Positions 34,215 through 42,927 of a stretch of 64,000 nucleotides of DNA are shown here, piece after piece. The stretch's first letter is position 1. Each line of letters opens with the position of its first letter. The notes beneath the pieces were generated by a model. That model searched no databases and had not been told where the DNA came from. It saw nothing but the letters and a program-made list of their open reading frames with translations. Source of the DNA: Streptomyces sp. P9-A2 (lineage in GTDB: Bacteria > Actinomycetota > Actinomycetes > Streptomycetales > Streptomycetaceae); assembly GCF_036634175.1 (NCBI RefSeq), contig NZ_JAZIFX010000001.1, positions 558,001 through 622,000 on the forward strand, given 5' to 3'. The position numbers were made by a program, and so were the translations under genes.

Positions 34215-35720
34215 ATGAGCCACCGGTTCGCCCGCCGAGCCTCGGCCTCTCCCCTGTTCACCCCGCACGGCACTGACCGGGCCAGCCGCAAGGCAGCCCG
34301 CCGCCGACTCGCCGAGGCCGCCGCCAAGGCCCGTTCCGAAGCCGTCGGCCATGCCGCAGGCACAGCCCCCGCCGAGCACGAGACCCCGGCGCCCCACTAC
34401 CCGCCCCGTGGACGGCCCGGCCCTGCGTCGGCCCGCGGAAACCGGCTCAGGCTCCCCGCCCACCGCATGACCACCGCCATCGCTGCCGGGGCGTACCCCT
34501 TCCTCGCCGAAGGCGGGCTCGGCGCCGAGGGCATCTACGTCGGCCGCGATGTCCACGCCGAAGCAAGCTTCGTCTTCGACCCGTTCGCGCTGTACGGGAA
34601 GGTCGAGGGCTTCACCAATCCGAACGTGCTGTTGGCCGGGGTGATCGGACAGGGTAAGAGCGCGCTGGCCAAGAGCTTCGCGCTCCGCTCCGTCGCCTTC
34701 GGCTACCGCGTCTACGTGCCCTGCGACCCCAAGGGCGAGTGGACGCCCGTGGCCGCCGCGCTCGGCGGCATGTCCGTCGCGCTCGGTCCCGGGCTTCCCG
34801 GCAGGCTGAACCCGCTGGACGCCGCGCCTCGCCCCGCCTCCGTCTCGGAGACCGACTGGGCCGGGGAGGTCCGCAAGCGCCGGCTGCTTCTGCTCGGATC
34901 CCTGGCCCGCACCGTCCTCGGCCGGGACCTGCTCCCGATGGAGCACACCGCCCTCGACGTCGCCCTGGACACTGTGGTCACCCGGGCTGCCGACTCAGAC
35001 CGGACACCGCTCCTCGGCGATGTCGCCTCCACCCTCAACAACCCCGACCAACTCGACGAGGCCGCTGGCCTCATGTCCGGACGGCTCGGGGACGCCGCAC
35101 GCGACCTCGCCCACGCCATGCGCCGACTCGTGCACGGCGACCTGGCGGGCATGTTCGACGCCCCCAGTACGGTCACCTTCGACCCCAGCAGCCCGATGCT
35201 CACCATCGACCTCTCGCGGCTGGGTGGATCCGGCGACGACACCGCTCTCGTCCTCGCCATGACCTGCGCCTCCGCCTGGATGGAATCCGCTCTCACCGAC
35301 CCGCGCGGCGGCCGACGCTGGATCGTCTACGACGAAGCCTGGCGCCTCATGCGGCACCCGGGCCTGCTCCAGCGCATGCAGGCCCAGTGGAAACTCTCCC
35401 GCGGCCTGGGCATCGCCAACCTGATGGTCATCCACCGGCTGTCCGACCTGCTCACCGCCGGCGACGCCGGATCGCAGGGCCGCGCCCTCGCGGAAGGGCT
35501 GCTCGCCGACTGCTCCACCCGGATCATCTACCGCCAGGAGACCGACCAACTCCACGCCGCGTCCACCCTCCTCGGCCTCACCTCCGTCGAAGCCGAAGCC
35601 ATCGCCCACCTCAACCGCGGGCGCGGCCTGTGGAAGGTCGCCGGCCGGAGCTTCATCGTCCAACACCTCCTCCACGCCCACGAGCTGGCCCTCTTCGACA
35701 CGGACGCCCGCATGCACTGA
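34215..35720 (+). CDS. VirB4-like conjugation ATPase
   Basis: This is 501 residues. After a basic ~80-residue N-terminus comes the AAA/FtsK-like ATPase core: Walker A GVIGQGKSALAKSFAL near 141, CDPKGEW (typical of VirB4/TraE proteins), and Walker B RRWIVYDEAWRLM near 367. A motif LMVIHRLSDL with the conserved polar residue and a C-terminal RIIYRQETDQ arginine region follow. It powers assembly or substrate transfer by the envelope channel. The membrane/N-terminal half is the separate SCO6880-like gene. Confidence 0.9.
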   Translation: MSHRFARRASASPLFTPHGTDRASRKAARRRLAEAAAKARSEAVGHAAGTAPAEHETPAPHYPPRGRPGPASARGNRLRLPAHRMTTAIAAGAYPFLAEGGLGAEGIYVGRDVHAEASFVFDPFALYGKVEGFTNPNVLLAGVIGQGKSALAKSFALRSVAFGYRVYVPCDPKGEWTPVAAALGGMSVALGPGLPGRLNPLDAAPRPASVSETDWAGEVRKRRLLLLGSLARTVLGRDLLPMEHTALDVALDTVVTRAADSDRTPLLGDVASTLNNPDQLDEAAGLMSGRLGDAARDLAHAMRRLVHGDLAGMFDAPSTVTFDPSSPMLTIDLSRLGGSGDDTALVLAMTCASAWMESALTDPRGGRRWIVYDEAWRLMRHPGLLQRMQAQWKLSRGLGIANLMVIHRLSDLLTAGDAGSQGRALAEGLLADCSTRIIYRQETDQLHAASTLLGLTSVEAEAIAHLNRGRGLWKVAGRSFIVQHLLHAHELALFDTDARMH

Positions 35721-35834
35721 CAAGCCGGTGCGTTCACGAACCCCGATCCGCGCTCTCGGCCACTCATCTGCCCCGCAACCGCCGACGGGTCCTGCCCTGG
35801 CCGATCACGGCCCCGCTACCTCCAGGAGGCCCAC

Positions 35835-36599
35835 CTGTATCCGAGCCGCGCCAGTGCCTTCGCCACAGCACTCGCACCGCATCTGCCCGAAGGGTGGTGC
35901 CGCAAGTACATCGGGTTCCGGCTCCCCAGCGACCCTCCCCTGGCCGACCAGGTCTGGGACCGCGGCCCGACCCATTCGGCCCTGCTCGACTGGCCCGACG
36001 CCCGTACGGGCTTCGTCGGAGGACTGGACGGCGAGGAGCTCTGCGTGCTGGAGCGCCCCCGCCACCCCCGCCAGTACCTGGTGGCTCCCCTGCAACCCGA
36101 AGGGTTCTTGCCCCACCACTTCAGGGGCGTCGACGAGCCCAACGGAATCGCGGTCCCCGACGATCCGGTCCGTGCCGCAGCCGCCGTCAGCCGACGGGTC
36201 CTGCCCCGCCTGCAGATCGCCCTGGCCGCCGTACGACACAACGCAGCCGCCCAGCCCGAGCCTCCCCACCGGCCTGAGCCGCCGCAGGTGGCGCGCGTCG
36301 TCACCCTGACCTGGTACCAGGACGGCGCCCTCGGCACACCGTACAACAGCGTCCCCGAGGACGCCCGCACGGACCTGTACGTGCTCGGCTTCCAGTACCA
36401 CCCCCATCAGGCCGCGTTCCTGCTCCCTGCCACATACGGCGAGGACGGCCGCGACCTGCGCCTGCGAGCGCTGGTCCACCAGCTCGCCCAGAAGGGCATC
36501 GGCGTGAACCTCCGCCACACCCCCACGCCCGCCATCGCCGCAACACGCCCGGCCGCCCCCGTACCGACCAGCCCCTCGGTGACCGCCCACCGCCGGTGA
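35835..36599 (+). CDS. conserved transfer-region protein with apparent CTG start
   Basis: The coding frame (YPSRASAFATALAPHLPEGWCRKY ... HHFRGVDEPNGIAVPDDP) clearly runs upstream of the first GTG at 36045. It reaches an AGGAGG at 35824-35829, followed after 5 bases by CTG at 35835. No ATG/GTG/TTG exists between, so either CTG is the start or the normal start was lost by mutation. It is 254 residues, soluble, with a second region LTWYQDGALGTPYNSVPEDA near 155. No known domain. The only other option is a truncated 184-residue form from 36045. Confidence 0.6.
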   Translation: MYPSRASAFATALAPHLPEGWCRKYIGFRLPSDPPLADQVWDRGPTHSALLDWPDARTGFVGGLDGEELCVLERPRHPRQYLVAPLQPEGFLPHHFRGVDEPNGIAVPDDPVRAAAAVSRRVLPRLQIALAAVRHNAAAQPEPPHRPEPPQVARVVTLTWYQDGALGTPYNSVPEDARTDLYVLGFQYHPHQAAFLLPATYGEDGRDLRLRALVHQLAQKGIGVNLRHTPTPAIAATRPAAPVPTSPSVTAHRR

Positions 36600-36647
36600 G
36601 CCGACCGCTCACCGCGCCCTTCCCGTCCCCAGCCAGGAGGAGCCCCC

Positions 36648-37700
36648 ATCCGCCCCGCCCGCCGCACTCTGCCCCTGATCACCGCCGTTGTCTGCCTCGC
36701 TCTCGCCGCGACCGCCTGCTCCAGCGACACGGACGGCACCACCCCTGCTGCCGCAGACCAGACGAAGGCGCCCAGCGCCGCACCGAAGCCGACCCCCGCG
36801 CTCACCCTGGCCGAGGCCCGTAAGGCCATCGCCTCCTACTCGACGACGAACAACCTCGCCCGCATCAAGCGCGACCGCGCGCTCCTCGATTCCGTCGAGG
36901 GCGGCCCCCGGTACGCGATGTCGCTGGCCAGCCTCAAGGAAGACGAGGCCCTACCGAAAGCGGACCGCGAGCCGTACCGGCCGTGGTCGTACAACCTCGC
37001 CGCAACCGACCTCTACATCCCGCGCCTGCAGCACGGGCAGCAGCGGTGGTTCGCCGCCGTCACCCGGGCCGGCAGCAAGAAGCAGCACGCCCGCGTCCTG
37101 GTCCTGGCCGAGAACACGAAGTCGAAGCGGTGGGAGATGGTCGCCACCGTCGACCTCGAAAACCCCTCCCAACTCCCGAAGATCATGCTGGACAAGGACG
37201 GCTACGCCACGGCGGTCGACCCCGCTTCCACGTCCCTGGCCACTCCCGTCGACCTGCTGCGCTCGGCCGTGATCGACAATTTCGCCACCGGAGGCGACCT
37301 CACCGGACGCAAGGTGCTGGCCCCTACCGAGGCCGCCAAACGGCAGGTCAAGGCCCACCACGACACGATCCACAAGTTCGGCACTCGAGGCACCACCCAG
37401 TTCGCCTCCGCGGACACGAAGTTCCCCGACAGCTACGCGCTGAAGACCTCCACGGGCGCGCTCGTCGTCTTCTCCCACAACCACACCCAGCACGACGCCG
37501 TCGCCGCACCGGGTCTGAAGATCGTGCCGGAGAAGCAGGACCGCGCCTGGCTCGGCATCACGCCCCGCCCCGCCTTCACCTACACCTACACCTGCTCGGA
37601 CGTCGCCGCTGTCCCGACCACGCCCGAGCCGTCCCGCCTACTGGGCTACGGATGCCGCCGCACGGACGCCGCAGCCGCCGACCCGAGCACGTCCGTCTAG
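36648..37700 (+). CDS. lipoprotein of the transfer region, apparent ATC start
   Basis: AGGAGG (36635-36640) is followed 7 bases later by ATC at 36648 in the frame that encodes a complete lipoprotein signal: basic RPARR, hydrophobic LPLITAVVCLALAA and lipobox ATAC-SS with Cys at residue 25. The first in-frame ATG (36918) would remove the signal and 90 residues. Mature protein ~325 residues with NTF2-like/beta features (YATAVDPASTSLATPVDLL). Surface lipoproteins of this kind occur in actinobacterial T4SS loci. The start codon is probably ATC or a mutated ATG. Confidence 0.65.
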   Translation: MRPARRTLPLITAVVCLALAATACSSDTDGTTPAAADQTKAPSAAPKPTPALTLAEARKAIASYSTTNNLARIKRDRALLDSVEGGPRYAMSLASLKEDEALPKADREPYRPWSYNLAATDLYIPRLQHGQQRWFAAVTRAGSKKQHARVLVLAENTKSKRWEMVATVDLENPSQLPKIMLDKDGYATAVDPASTSLATPVDLLRSAVIDNFATGGDLTGRKVLAPTEAAKRQVKAHHDTIHKFGTRGTTQFASADTKFPDSYALKTSTGALVVFSHNHTQHDAVAAPGLKIVPEKQDRAWLGITPRPAFTYTYTCSDVAAVPTTPEPSRLLGYGCRRTDAAAADPSTSV

Positions 37701-37709
37701 GAACCGGCC

Positions 37710-37949
37710 ATGCGCCATCCCGACTTCGAGCTGTACGACAATGCGGGCCGCGGCGCCGACCAGATCGCCGCCGCCCACTTCGGCATCGCCACCCGCGACG
37801 ACCTGCTGCGCTGGGCACGCGGGGACGCCGAGCCGTTCCTCGCCCAGCACGGAGACAACCAGCCCGAGACCGCAGCCCGGCCACACGCCTGGCGGTACGG
37901 GCGTGCCCTGCGCTCCGCCTTCCACCGCCGAGTGCCGACCCATGGCTGA
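37710..37949 (+). CDS. small conserved protein
   Basis: This is 79 residues from ATG 37710, 9 bp after the lipoprotein stop. MRHPDFELYDNAGRGADQIAAAHFGIATRDDLLRWARGDAEPF looks like a small helix-turn-helix-like domain, but no clear family. It ends overlapping the next start by 8 bp. Confidence 0.5.
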   Translation: MRHPDFELYDNAGRGADQIAAAHFGIATRDDLLRWARGDAEPFLAQHGDNQPETAARPHAWRYGRALRSAFHRRVPTHG

Positions 37950-39042
37950 CGCGCAGATCATTCTCGCTTACGGCCACGACACCGGGATCATCGCCATCGG
38001 CCACGGCGAGCGGTACAAGGCCGCACACCAGGCCCTCTCCGCAGCCGGCTTCCATCGTGGCGACGACTGGGTGTATCACCTGCCGAACGTGGACGAGGAC
38101 GCCTCGCGCGCCACCGTGGCCGACCTGGTCCGCCACGCCACGGCGCACGGGGCGGAAGTGACGACCAGCAGCCGACGGTTCATCGGCGACACCGCCCGGG
38201 ACATCGCCCGCCTACTGCCCGGCCAGTGGGAGGCACGCATCGAGCTCTACTCCCACCCCGTGTGGCAACAGGACCTGGTGCCGTGGCTGTGGGACAGCGG
38301 CGAACTCGCCCGCGCCGTACAGAATGAGCGGGTCCCCTATGCCGCCACCCTCACCGACACAGCCGGGACGACCCTGCTGCTCGTCGAACGTCCGGGCCAC
38401 CAACTCGGCTATCTGGTCGGTGCCTTCGCGCCCGAACCGTTCGAGGAGGGGTACGGCGACCCACACGCCCCGCACAGCATCGTCCTGCCGCCGTTCGCCG
38501 ACCGCGCGGCCCGGGCCATCGCGGACCGTTTCCTGCCCGCCTACGAACGTGCCGTCCACGCTCGCCGGATCACAACCGTCACCGAGGCCCTCGACCGCAT
38601 CCGCGCCGAGCAGGGCGCCTGGGCCGCCTTCGTCGCTTCGGGCCGGTACAGCGACGTGATCTCGCTCGACACCGCAACGCGCGGCGAGGCAGCCGAGACG
38701 TTCCTGAACCGGGCCTGGGCAGAGTTCCTCACCATCGTTCAGCATGCTCCCGCCCTCCTGGACCGGTGTCGTCCTGCGGCCACCAGCCGGCCCGAGGACG
38801 CCCGCGTGCTCGCCAAACTGGCCGGCACCCTCACTGATGCCGACAGCCTGGACAGGGACGTGTCACTCACGCGACCGGAGCGGGACGCCCGGCTCCGGGC
38901 GGCCCTCGACACCTGGCTCACCCACAGCGAACCGTTCCTCCGCCAGGCTCTCGCGGCAACTCCCCTCCAGCAGCCCACGGTTTCGGCCGTCGCCCCGCCG
39001 CGCCAAGCCCTCCCTCGTAGTCATCAAGCACCCCGCCGCTGA
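37942..39042 (+). CDS. large hypothetical protein, transfer region
   Basis: The ATG at 37942 overlaps the previous stop by 8 bp, so translation is coupled; 366 residues. Begins ADAQIILAYGHDTGIIAIGHGERYKAAHQALSAAGFHRGDDWVYHLP. The middle (TTLLLVERPGHQLGYLVGAFAPE) resembles the product of 44595 (AQLVVLDRPGRDGFLIAAVAP), so the two share a module. No signal, no membrane segment, function unknown. Confidence 0.6.
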   Translation: MADAQIILAYGHDTGIIAIGHGERYKAAHQALSAAGFHRGDDWVYHLPNVDEDASRATVADLVRHATAHGAEVTTSSRRFIGDTARDIARLLPGQWEARIELYSHPVWQQDLVPWLWDSGELARAVQNERVPYAATLTDTAGTTLLLVERPGHQLGYLVGAFAPEPFEEGYGDPHAPHSIVLPPFADRAARAIADRFLPAYERAVHARRITTVTEALDRIRAEQGAWAAFVASGRYSDVISLDTATRGEAAETFLNRAWAEFLTIVQHAPALLDRCRPAATSRPEDARVLAKLAGTLTDADSLDRDVSLTRPERDARLRAALDTWLTHSEPFLRQALAATPLQQPTVSAVAPPRQALPRSHQAPRR

Positions 39043-39077
39043 CCCCTCTCGCTGCCCACCGCAAGGAGACCTCCTCT

Positions 39078-39533
39078 TTGGATCCTGGAACACACTTCGT
39101 CTTCGGCACCCACAACGATCACGGCTTCGTCGCCTCCGCCACCACCTCGATGCCCGCTCACCTGGCCGACTGGTTCCTGATGCGGGAGCAGTTCGAGCCC
39201 GTACCAGGCTCGCCGGGCCTGTACCGGCTCACCGACCCCGAGCGTGACGGGCCGCGCCGCACCCGGCAGGCCGCCCGGGATCTGCGCCGCCACGGCTACG
39301 CCGTGCACGTCGACGCCGACGTCTCCCTTACACCGGCCAACCCGCCACGCCCGCACCGACCGAACGGACTCGCCGAACGCCGCAGCCGCATCGCCCGGGC
39401 CGCCGCCGGCCAGTCATCGCAGCGCCACGTGATGCCGACGGCCTCGCCGCCGTCCGCGCGTCCGACCCCGCCGAAGCCCACCTACGCGCCGACCGTTCAC
39501 CCGGCCGCTTCCGCCACCGGACGGTCCCGGTGA
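39078..39533 (+). CDS. hypothetical protein, transfer region
   Basis: The TTG at 39078 follows AAGGAGACC; 151 residues. N-terminal part FVFGTHNDHGFVASATTSMPAHLADWFLMREQF looks like a small alpha/beta domain, and the C-terminal 55 residues are a disordered Pro/Arg/Ser tail. A GTGA joint links it to the split gene at 39530. Confidence 0.55.
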   Translation: MDPGTHFVFGTHNDHGFVASATTSMPAHLADWFLMREQFEPVPGSPGLYRLTDPERDGPRRTRQAARDLRRHGYAVHVDADVSLTPANPPRPHRPNGLAERRSRIARAAAGQSSQRHVMPTASPPSARPTPPKPTYAPTVHPAASATGRSR

Positions 39534-39705
39534 ACCCCGACATCGAGCCGATCCGCATCACCCGCGGGCCAGGGGGCGAAGTCGAAGCCGAAGGCCGCTT
39601 CGACTCCCTCGCTGCGGACATCCTGCGCCACGCTGGCTTTCTCTTACGACTCGGTACGCGATTGAGGTCAGGGCGTGCTGACCTGGCGGGTCGGCTGGTG
39701 GGTGA

Positions 39706-40713
39706 TTAGCAGTCGGCCTTCCGGGCGAGCACGAGTTCGGTGCTCGTGTGCCGCCGGGTGGGCCTGCGGGCCGCGCGGTCGGAGACCAGTCCGGCGATGG
39801 CGGCGTGGGTTTCGGCGTAGGACTCGCGCCGGCCGAGGTACCGCTGGAGCGGCCGCCACTTCTTCTCCTCGCCGATGGTGTGCTCCACGCAGATCCGCGC
39901 GGAGGACTGCCGTCGGCGCGCCTCGCGCCAGGCGTAGTTCTCGCCCAGCGGTACTTTGTCCTTCGGCTTGCGTGGCGGTGCCTGTACCTGGTTGGGGAAG
40001 TCGTTGGCCAGGCCCCGGTATCCCTCGTCGACCTTCGCCTTGACCTGCGGATGCAGACACAGCTGCTCGGCGATGCCTTCGGTGCGCATCGCGGTCTGGT
40101 CATGCATTCTGCCGGGCCGGTCGGCCCCGGACCACAGCAGGCGTCCCGAGCCGTCGCTGATGGTGGTGGTCTTGGCGGTGTTCTGCTTCTTCTTGCCTGA
40201 GACGAACGCCTTGCGGCCGGGGCGGCCGGCCTGGGGGCGGCGGACCTGGGTCTCGGTGCCGTCGATGCGCAGCTCGACACCCTCGGTCTCGGCGTAGGCG
40301 AAGACATCGGCCAGGGTGCGCAGGCGGATGCCGGGCCGGTCGGGGACGGCGAAGCCGCGGACAGCCAGCAGCGGGCGGATCTCGTGGATGGCGCGGGTGA
40401 CGGTTGGGCGGGAGACGCCGTAGAGCTCGGCCAGTGCCGCGTGCGGCAGCTGCAGACGCAGGTGGACCACGGTGACCAGGACCCTGTCGGTGAAGACCAG
40501 CTTGTGATCCGGCCCGGCTCCGGCGGCCCGCTTGCGCTCTCCGCCACGACGCTCACGCAACTCGGACTCACACCGCCCCAGCCAGGGGTCGGCCAACTCC
40601 TCGATCAGAACGCCGAGATGTGCACGCTCAAGGCCGCAGAAGGCAGGATGAGACAAGGCCGCACGGGTTCGGTAATGCGTCACGACATCACCAACCCGTG
40701 CGGCCACCGTCAC
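39706..40713 (-). CDS. IS5-family (DDE_Tnp_4 type) transposase
   Basis: This is 335 residues from GTG 40713, one base after the GrpB stop. N-terminal HTH_Tnp_4-like part with HAALAELYGVSRPTVTRAIHEIRPLLA; core with first Asp in RIDGTETQV, second in VKAKVDEGYRGLANDFPN, and Glu in SARICVEHTIGEEKKWRPLQRYLGRR. All three catalytic residues are present. Only a short spacer lies between it and the GrpB gene, so one promoter near the right end would serve both. Confidence 0.9.
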   Translation of the reverse strand: MTVAARVGDVVTHYRTRAALSHPAFCGLERAHLGVLIEELADPWLGRCESELRERRGGERKRAAGAGPDHKLVFTDRVLVTVVHLRLQLPHAALAELYGVSRPTVTRAIHEIRPLLAVRGFAVPDRPGIRLRTLADVFAYAETEGVELRIDGTETQVRRPQAGRPGRKAFVSGKKKQNTAKTTTISDGSGRLLWSGADRPGRMHDQTAMRTEGIAEQLCLHPQVKAKVDEGYRGLANDFPNQVQAPPRKPKDKVPLGENYAWREARRRQSSARICVEHTIGEEKKWRPLQRYLGRRESYAETHAAIAGLVSDRAARRPTRRHTSTELVLARKADC

Positions 40714-40714
40714 G

Positions 40715-41248
40715 TCACGGTTCTCCGGCGGCCCGAGCGACGTAGGACTTCGCGACCAGTTCCTCTACCAGAACGCTCTTCGCCCTCGAGTAGTCCCGTC
40801 TGCCCTGGCAGTCGGCGCGGAACCGCTGTGCGAGGGCCACCTTCAACGCGCTGTAGCGCCGGACTTCATCGGGCCGCTGACGTAGGTAGTCACGGAGTAA
40901 GACGTGATCAAGGTGGGGTCTGGAGCCTGTGACCACGCTATACAGGTGATGTTCGGGAGCCGCAGGAGGGGCTTGAAAGGCCTCCCGCCCCGGAATCCCC
41001 AGATCGCCTTCGTGCCGGTAGCCCTGCTCGGTGAGCCGGGAGATCAGCGCGGGCATGGTGGCGTCCTCGGCCACCACAATGTCGAGGTCGATGATCGGCT
41101 TGGCGGCACATCCGGGCACGGCTGTGCTTCCGACATGCTCGATGGATACAGCCAGGTCCGCGACGTGAGGTGCAAGCCGCTGCCGCAGGTCCTCAAACCG
41201 CTCGGGCCATCGGGGGTCGTAGTCGCCGACCACGATCATGCCAGTCAT
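40715..41248 (-). CDS. GrpB-family nucleotidyltransferase-like protein, IS passenger
   Basis: This is 177 residues. GrpB (UPF0157) signature IVVGDYDPRWPERFEDLRQRL, SIEHVGSTAVPGCAAKPIIDLDIVV (nucleotidyltransferase-like G-S and D-x-D), EHHLYSVVTGSRPHLDHVLLRDYLR and YSRAKSVLVEEL. The family is a stand-alone minimal nucleotidyltransferase fold; roles include CoA-related or unknown chemistry, and some members are found in resistance contexts. It lies inside the IS between the transposase and the right inverted repeat. Confidence 0.9.
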   Translation of the reverse strand: MTGMIVVGDYDPRWPERFEDLRQRLAPHVADLAVSIEHVGSTAVPGCAAKPIIDLDIVVAEDATMPALISRLTEQGYRHEGDLGIPGREAFQAPPAAPEHHLYSVVTGSRPHLDHVLLRDYLRQRPDEVRRYSALKVALAQRFRADCQGRRDYSRAKSVLVEELVAKSYVARAAGEP

Positions 41249-41656
41249 GTCAGCAGTCTCGCAGGATCGCCAGGGCCCATCGAATCGCTCTGATGGCCCC
41301 GGCTATCGCGTACCAAGTCGTTAGAACCAGCCCTGCGCGGCCACTGGATCCGGCTCCCCTTCGACATGGGACGCGACCGGGAGAACCAGCACGCGACCTG
41401 GGCCGCGGAGATGCTCACAGCCGCCCGCTACCCCGTGTATCTCGCCCCCGACCTGCGTCCAGGCGCCCCCAAGTCATCGACGCCTCGCGCACCGGCCATG
41501 ACGGCACAGGCTCCGCCTGGGCGACGGCCGCGGCGCTGACGCCGATCGCCAGGAAGACCCAACCTCAACCTCGGATTCCACGCCCCCGGCCCCGCCACAT
41601 CAGGCCCCGGCGCCTGCACGCCGCCCGTAGCACCCCCGAACCTAGGAGATCTCTTC

Positions 41657-42154
41657 ATGGCTGTCCGCACACAGTGGACGATCACGCACGACTGCGGCCA
41701 CGAAGTCGTCCATGACCTGTCCGACCGCCCCGCCGACAAGCGGGCCGGATTCGCCCGCTGGCTCGCGACCAAGCACTGCACCGACTGCTGGAAGGCCGCC
41801 CGCGACGCCGACACCGAATCCAAGGAGCAGTGGCTCGCCACCAAGCGGGCCGAGGAACGGCAGGCTGCCGCCGAGTGGACCGAACGATTCGACATGCCAC
41901 CGCTGGAAGGCCCCGAGAAAGCCCTCGACTGGGGTGAGCGCTCCCGCCACCAGTTGATGATCGCCGCGCACACCGCGCTGGTCGTCGAGGGCGCCTGGGA
42001 CGAGAACGACTGGGCGGAGCTGGAAGAGAGGGCCCGCGCGATCACCAGGGCCGGATGGTGGATCGACCAGCGCGACGCGGAAGGCCCTGACCTGCTCGAA
42101 CTCCTCAACGCTGCCAGCAAGGCAGACCGCGGGACCGAGAACCCGTTTCACTGA
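41657..42154 (+). CDS. zinc-ribbon-like hypothetical protein
   Basis: The ATG follows TAGGAG; 165 residues. N-terminal TITHDCGHEVVHDL ... KHCTDCWKAARDAD places C-x-H and C-x-x-C as a small zinc-binding unit, then a helical charged segment. The C-terminal 60 residues (AAHTALVVEGAWDENDWAELEERARAITRAGWWIDQRD) are duplicated 1.2 kb downstream. Common on Streptomyces mobile elements; function unknown. Confidence 0.65.
   Translation: MAVRTQWTITHDCGHEVVHDLSDRPADKRAGFARWLATKHCTDCWKAARDADTESKEQWLATKRAEERQAAAEWTERFDMPPLEGPEKALDWGERSRHQLMIAAHTALVVEGAWDENDWAELEERARAITRAGWWIDQRDAEGPDLLELLNAASKADRGTENPFH
42012..42106 (+). repeat. 95-bp direct repeat, copy 1
   Basis: Identical over 95 bp to 43260-43354, inside the C-terminal coding part of the zinc-ribbon-like gene. 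Similarity weaker than identity continues on both sides (41980-42150), so a gene piece was duplicated and a conversion event kept the centre identical. Confidence 0.9.
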
Positions 42155-42226
42155 CAGCACCAGGCTTGGGGGGATCTCATGACAATACGGAAATAGAAAC
42201 CTATCACCCGAATGAGTGAGCGAGCC

Positions 42227-42246
42227 CGCCACCTCGGGCGGTGGCG
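42227..42246 (+). terminator. hairpin downstream of the zinc-ribbon gene
   Basis: CGCCACC and GGTGGCG form a 7-bp stem around TCGGGC, 72 bp after the stop at 42154. No U-tract. Confidence 0.45.
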
Positions 42247-42567
42247 TCACGCGACGGCCCGTACATCCGGTCCCCTTGAACAAGGGCCAAGCCTGTCGCA
42301 AGAAGGCCTGGCCAGGCGCTTGAGTGATGACGCACCTGGGCGTCGACACCACACCATTCAACACGCTCGACCCAGCCGAAACTTTCAATCACGCCACCCA
42401 AATGGGCGAGCGACTTTGAAATCGTCGCCGCACTTTTGAGCCAGCGCACAAAACAGCAGATCCAAAATAAAATTCACGACCACATTCGAAACCGAACGAT
42501 GACACACGAAATGAATTCGCGGAAAATGAAGCCGCAAATCAATTCACGAACCTCGGGCAAAATGACT

Positions 42568-42586
42568 TTGAGTGGTAGAGTCTCAA
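42568..42586. promoter_or_regulatory. TTGAG-N9-CTCAA palindrome
   Basis: TTGAG and CTCAA arms with 9 bases between, extended outside by GACT and GAGTC. A similar site lies at 42915-42927; the two bracket the small minus-strand unit. Confidence 0.35.
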
Positions 42587-42606
42587 GAGTCATCCACAAA
42601 GACGAC

Positions 42607-42641
42607 GGGGCCTGCCTCACCGCCAAGTAAGCACAGGCCCC
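42607..42641 (-). terminator. GGGGCCTG hairpin
   Basis: GGGGCCTG (42607-42614) pairs with CAGGCCCC (42634-42641) around a 19-nt loop. It sits 8 bp past the stop of the tiny minus-strand ORF, in the position of its terminator. Confidence 0.5.
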
Positions 42642-42648
42642 GCCGGGG

Positions 42649-42684
42649 CTAGACGTGGATGTCGCGCAGGAGTTCACCGCACAT
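42649..42684 (-). CDS. possible 11-residue peptide
   Basis: ATG at 42684 preceded by CAGGAG at a normal distance; reads MCGELLRDIHV. It follows the small membrane protein gene by 26 bp on the same strand and is followed by a hairpin. Too short to prove by sequence. Confidence 0.25.
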   Translation of the reverse strand: MCGELLRDIHV

Positions 42685-42710
42685 GGCGGACTCCTGCGCA
42701 CACACCCTGG

Positions 42711-42881
42711 TCAGGCTAGCCACGACTTGATCGCATGCGCGATGCGCACTACGACCAACCCCGCTTGAGCCACAAGGAGCGCGATCTTCAGCCGCCGCAT
42801 CCGCTCCGCCCTGCGGCGGCGCCGACGCCGTGACCGTCGCGACCCTTCGGCCAACTCCCAACCAGCATTCAGCACGTCCAT
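42711..42881 (-). CDS. small basic membrane protein (56 residues)
   Basis: The ATG at 42881 comes right after GGAAGGGGGTG, a strong site. The product starts MDVLNAGWELAEGSRRSRR, continues with a run of arginines up to RAERMRR, then a hydrophobic helix LKIALLVAQAGLVVVRIAHAI near the C-terminus. The positive-inside plan fits a single-span tail-anchored protein. No family recognised. Confidence 0.55.
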   Translation of the reverse strand: MDVLNAGWELAEGSRRSRRRRRRRAERMRRLKIALLVAQAGLVVVRIAHAIKSWLA

Positions 42882-42914
42882 CACCCCCTTCCGATCTCGT
42901 TCTGGAAAAGGGCT

Positions 42915-42927
42915 TTGAGAGACTCAA
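42915..42927 (-). promoter_or_regulatory. TTGAG-AGA-CTCAA palindrome upstream of the small membrane gene
   Basis: Perfect 5-bp arms with a 3-bp centre, 34 bp ahead of the ATG at 42881. The position fits an operator overlapping the promoter of the small gene. Confidence 0.4.

Larger units (their letters stand above)
39647..41320 (-). mobile_element. IS5-type element carrying a GrpB-family gene
   Basis: It is 1674 bp long. Ends CGACTCGGTACGCGAT (39647-39662) and ATCGCGTACCAAGTCG (41305-41320) are inverted repeats with one mismatch. TTA lies just outside both (39644-39646 and 41321-41323), a 3-bp duplication that fits the TNA targets of some IS5 groups. Inside are a transposase and, between it and the right end, a complete GrpB gene in the same orientation: an IS with a passenger gene. 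The restored reading frame of the host gene confirms the boundaries. Confidence 0.9.
39530..41539 (+). pseudogene. small transfer-region gene split by an IS5-type element
   Basis: The 5' part (39530-39646, from GTG overlapping the previous stop) ends ILRHAGFLL. The 3' part (41324-41539) continues EPALRGHWIRLPFDMGRDRENQHATWAAEMLTAARYPVYLAPDLRPG. Removing the element and one TTA copy joins them in frame into a 110-residue protein. Homologous small proteins are common in Streptomyces mobile elements; function unknown. Confidence 0.85.

Noticed and set aside
42436..42630. 64-residue ORF in the AT-rich segment
   Set aside because: No ribosome site, and its amino-acid make-up only reflects the base composition.
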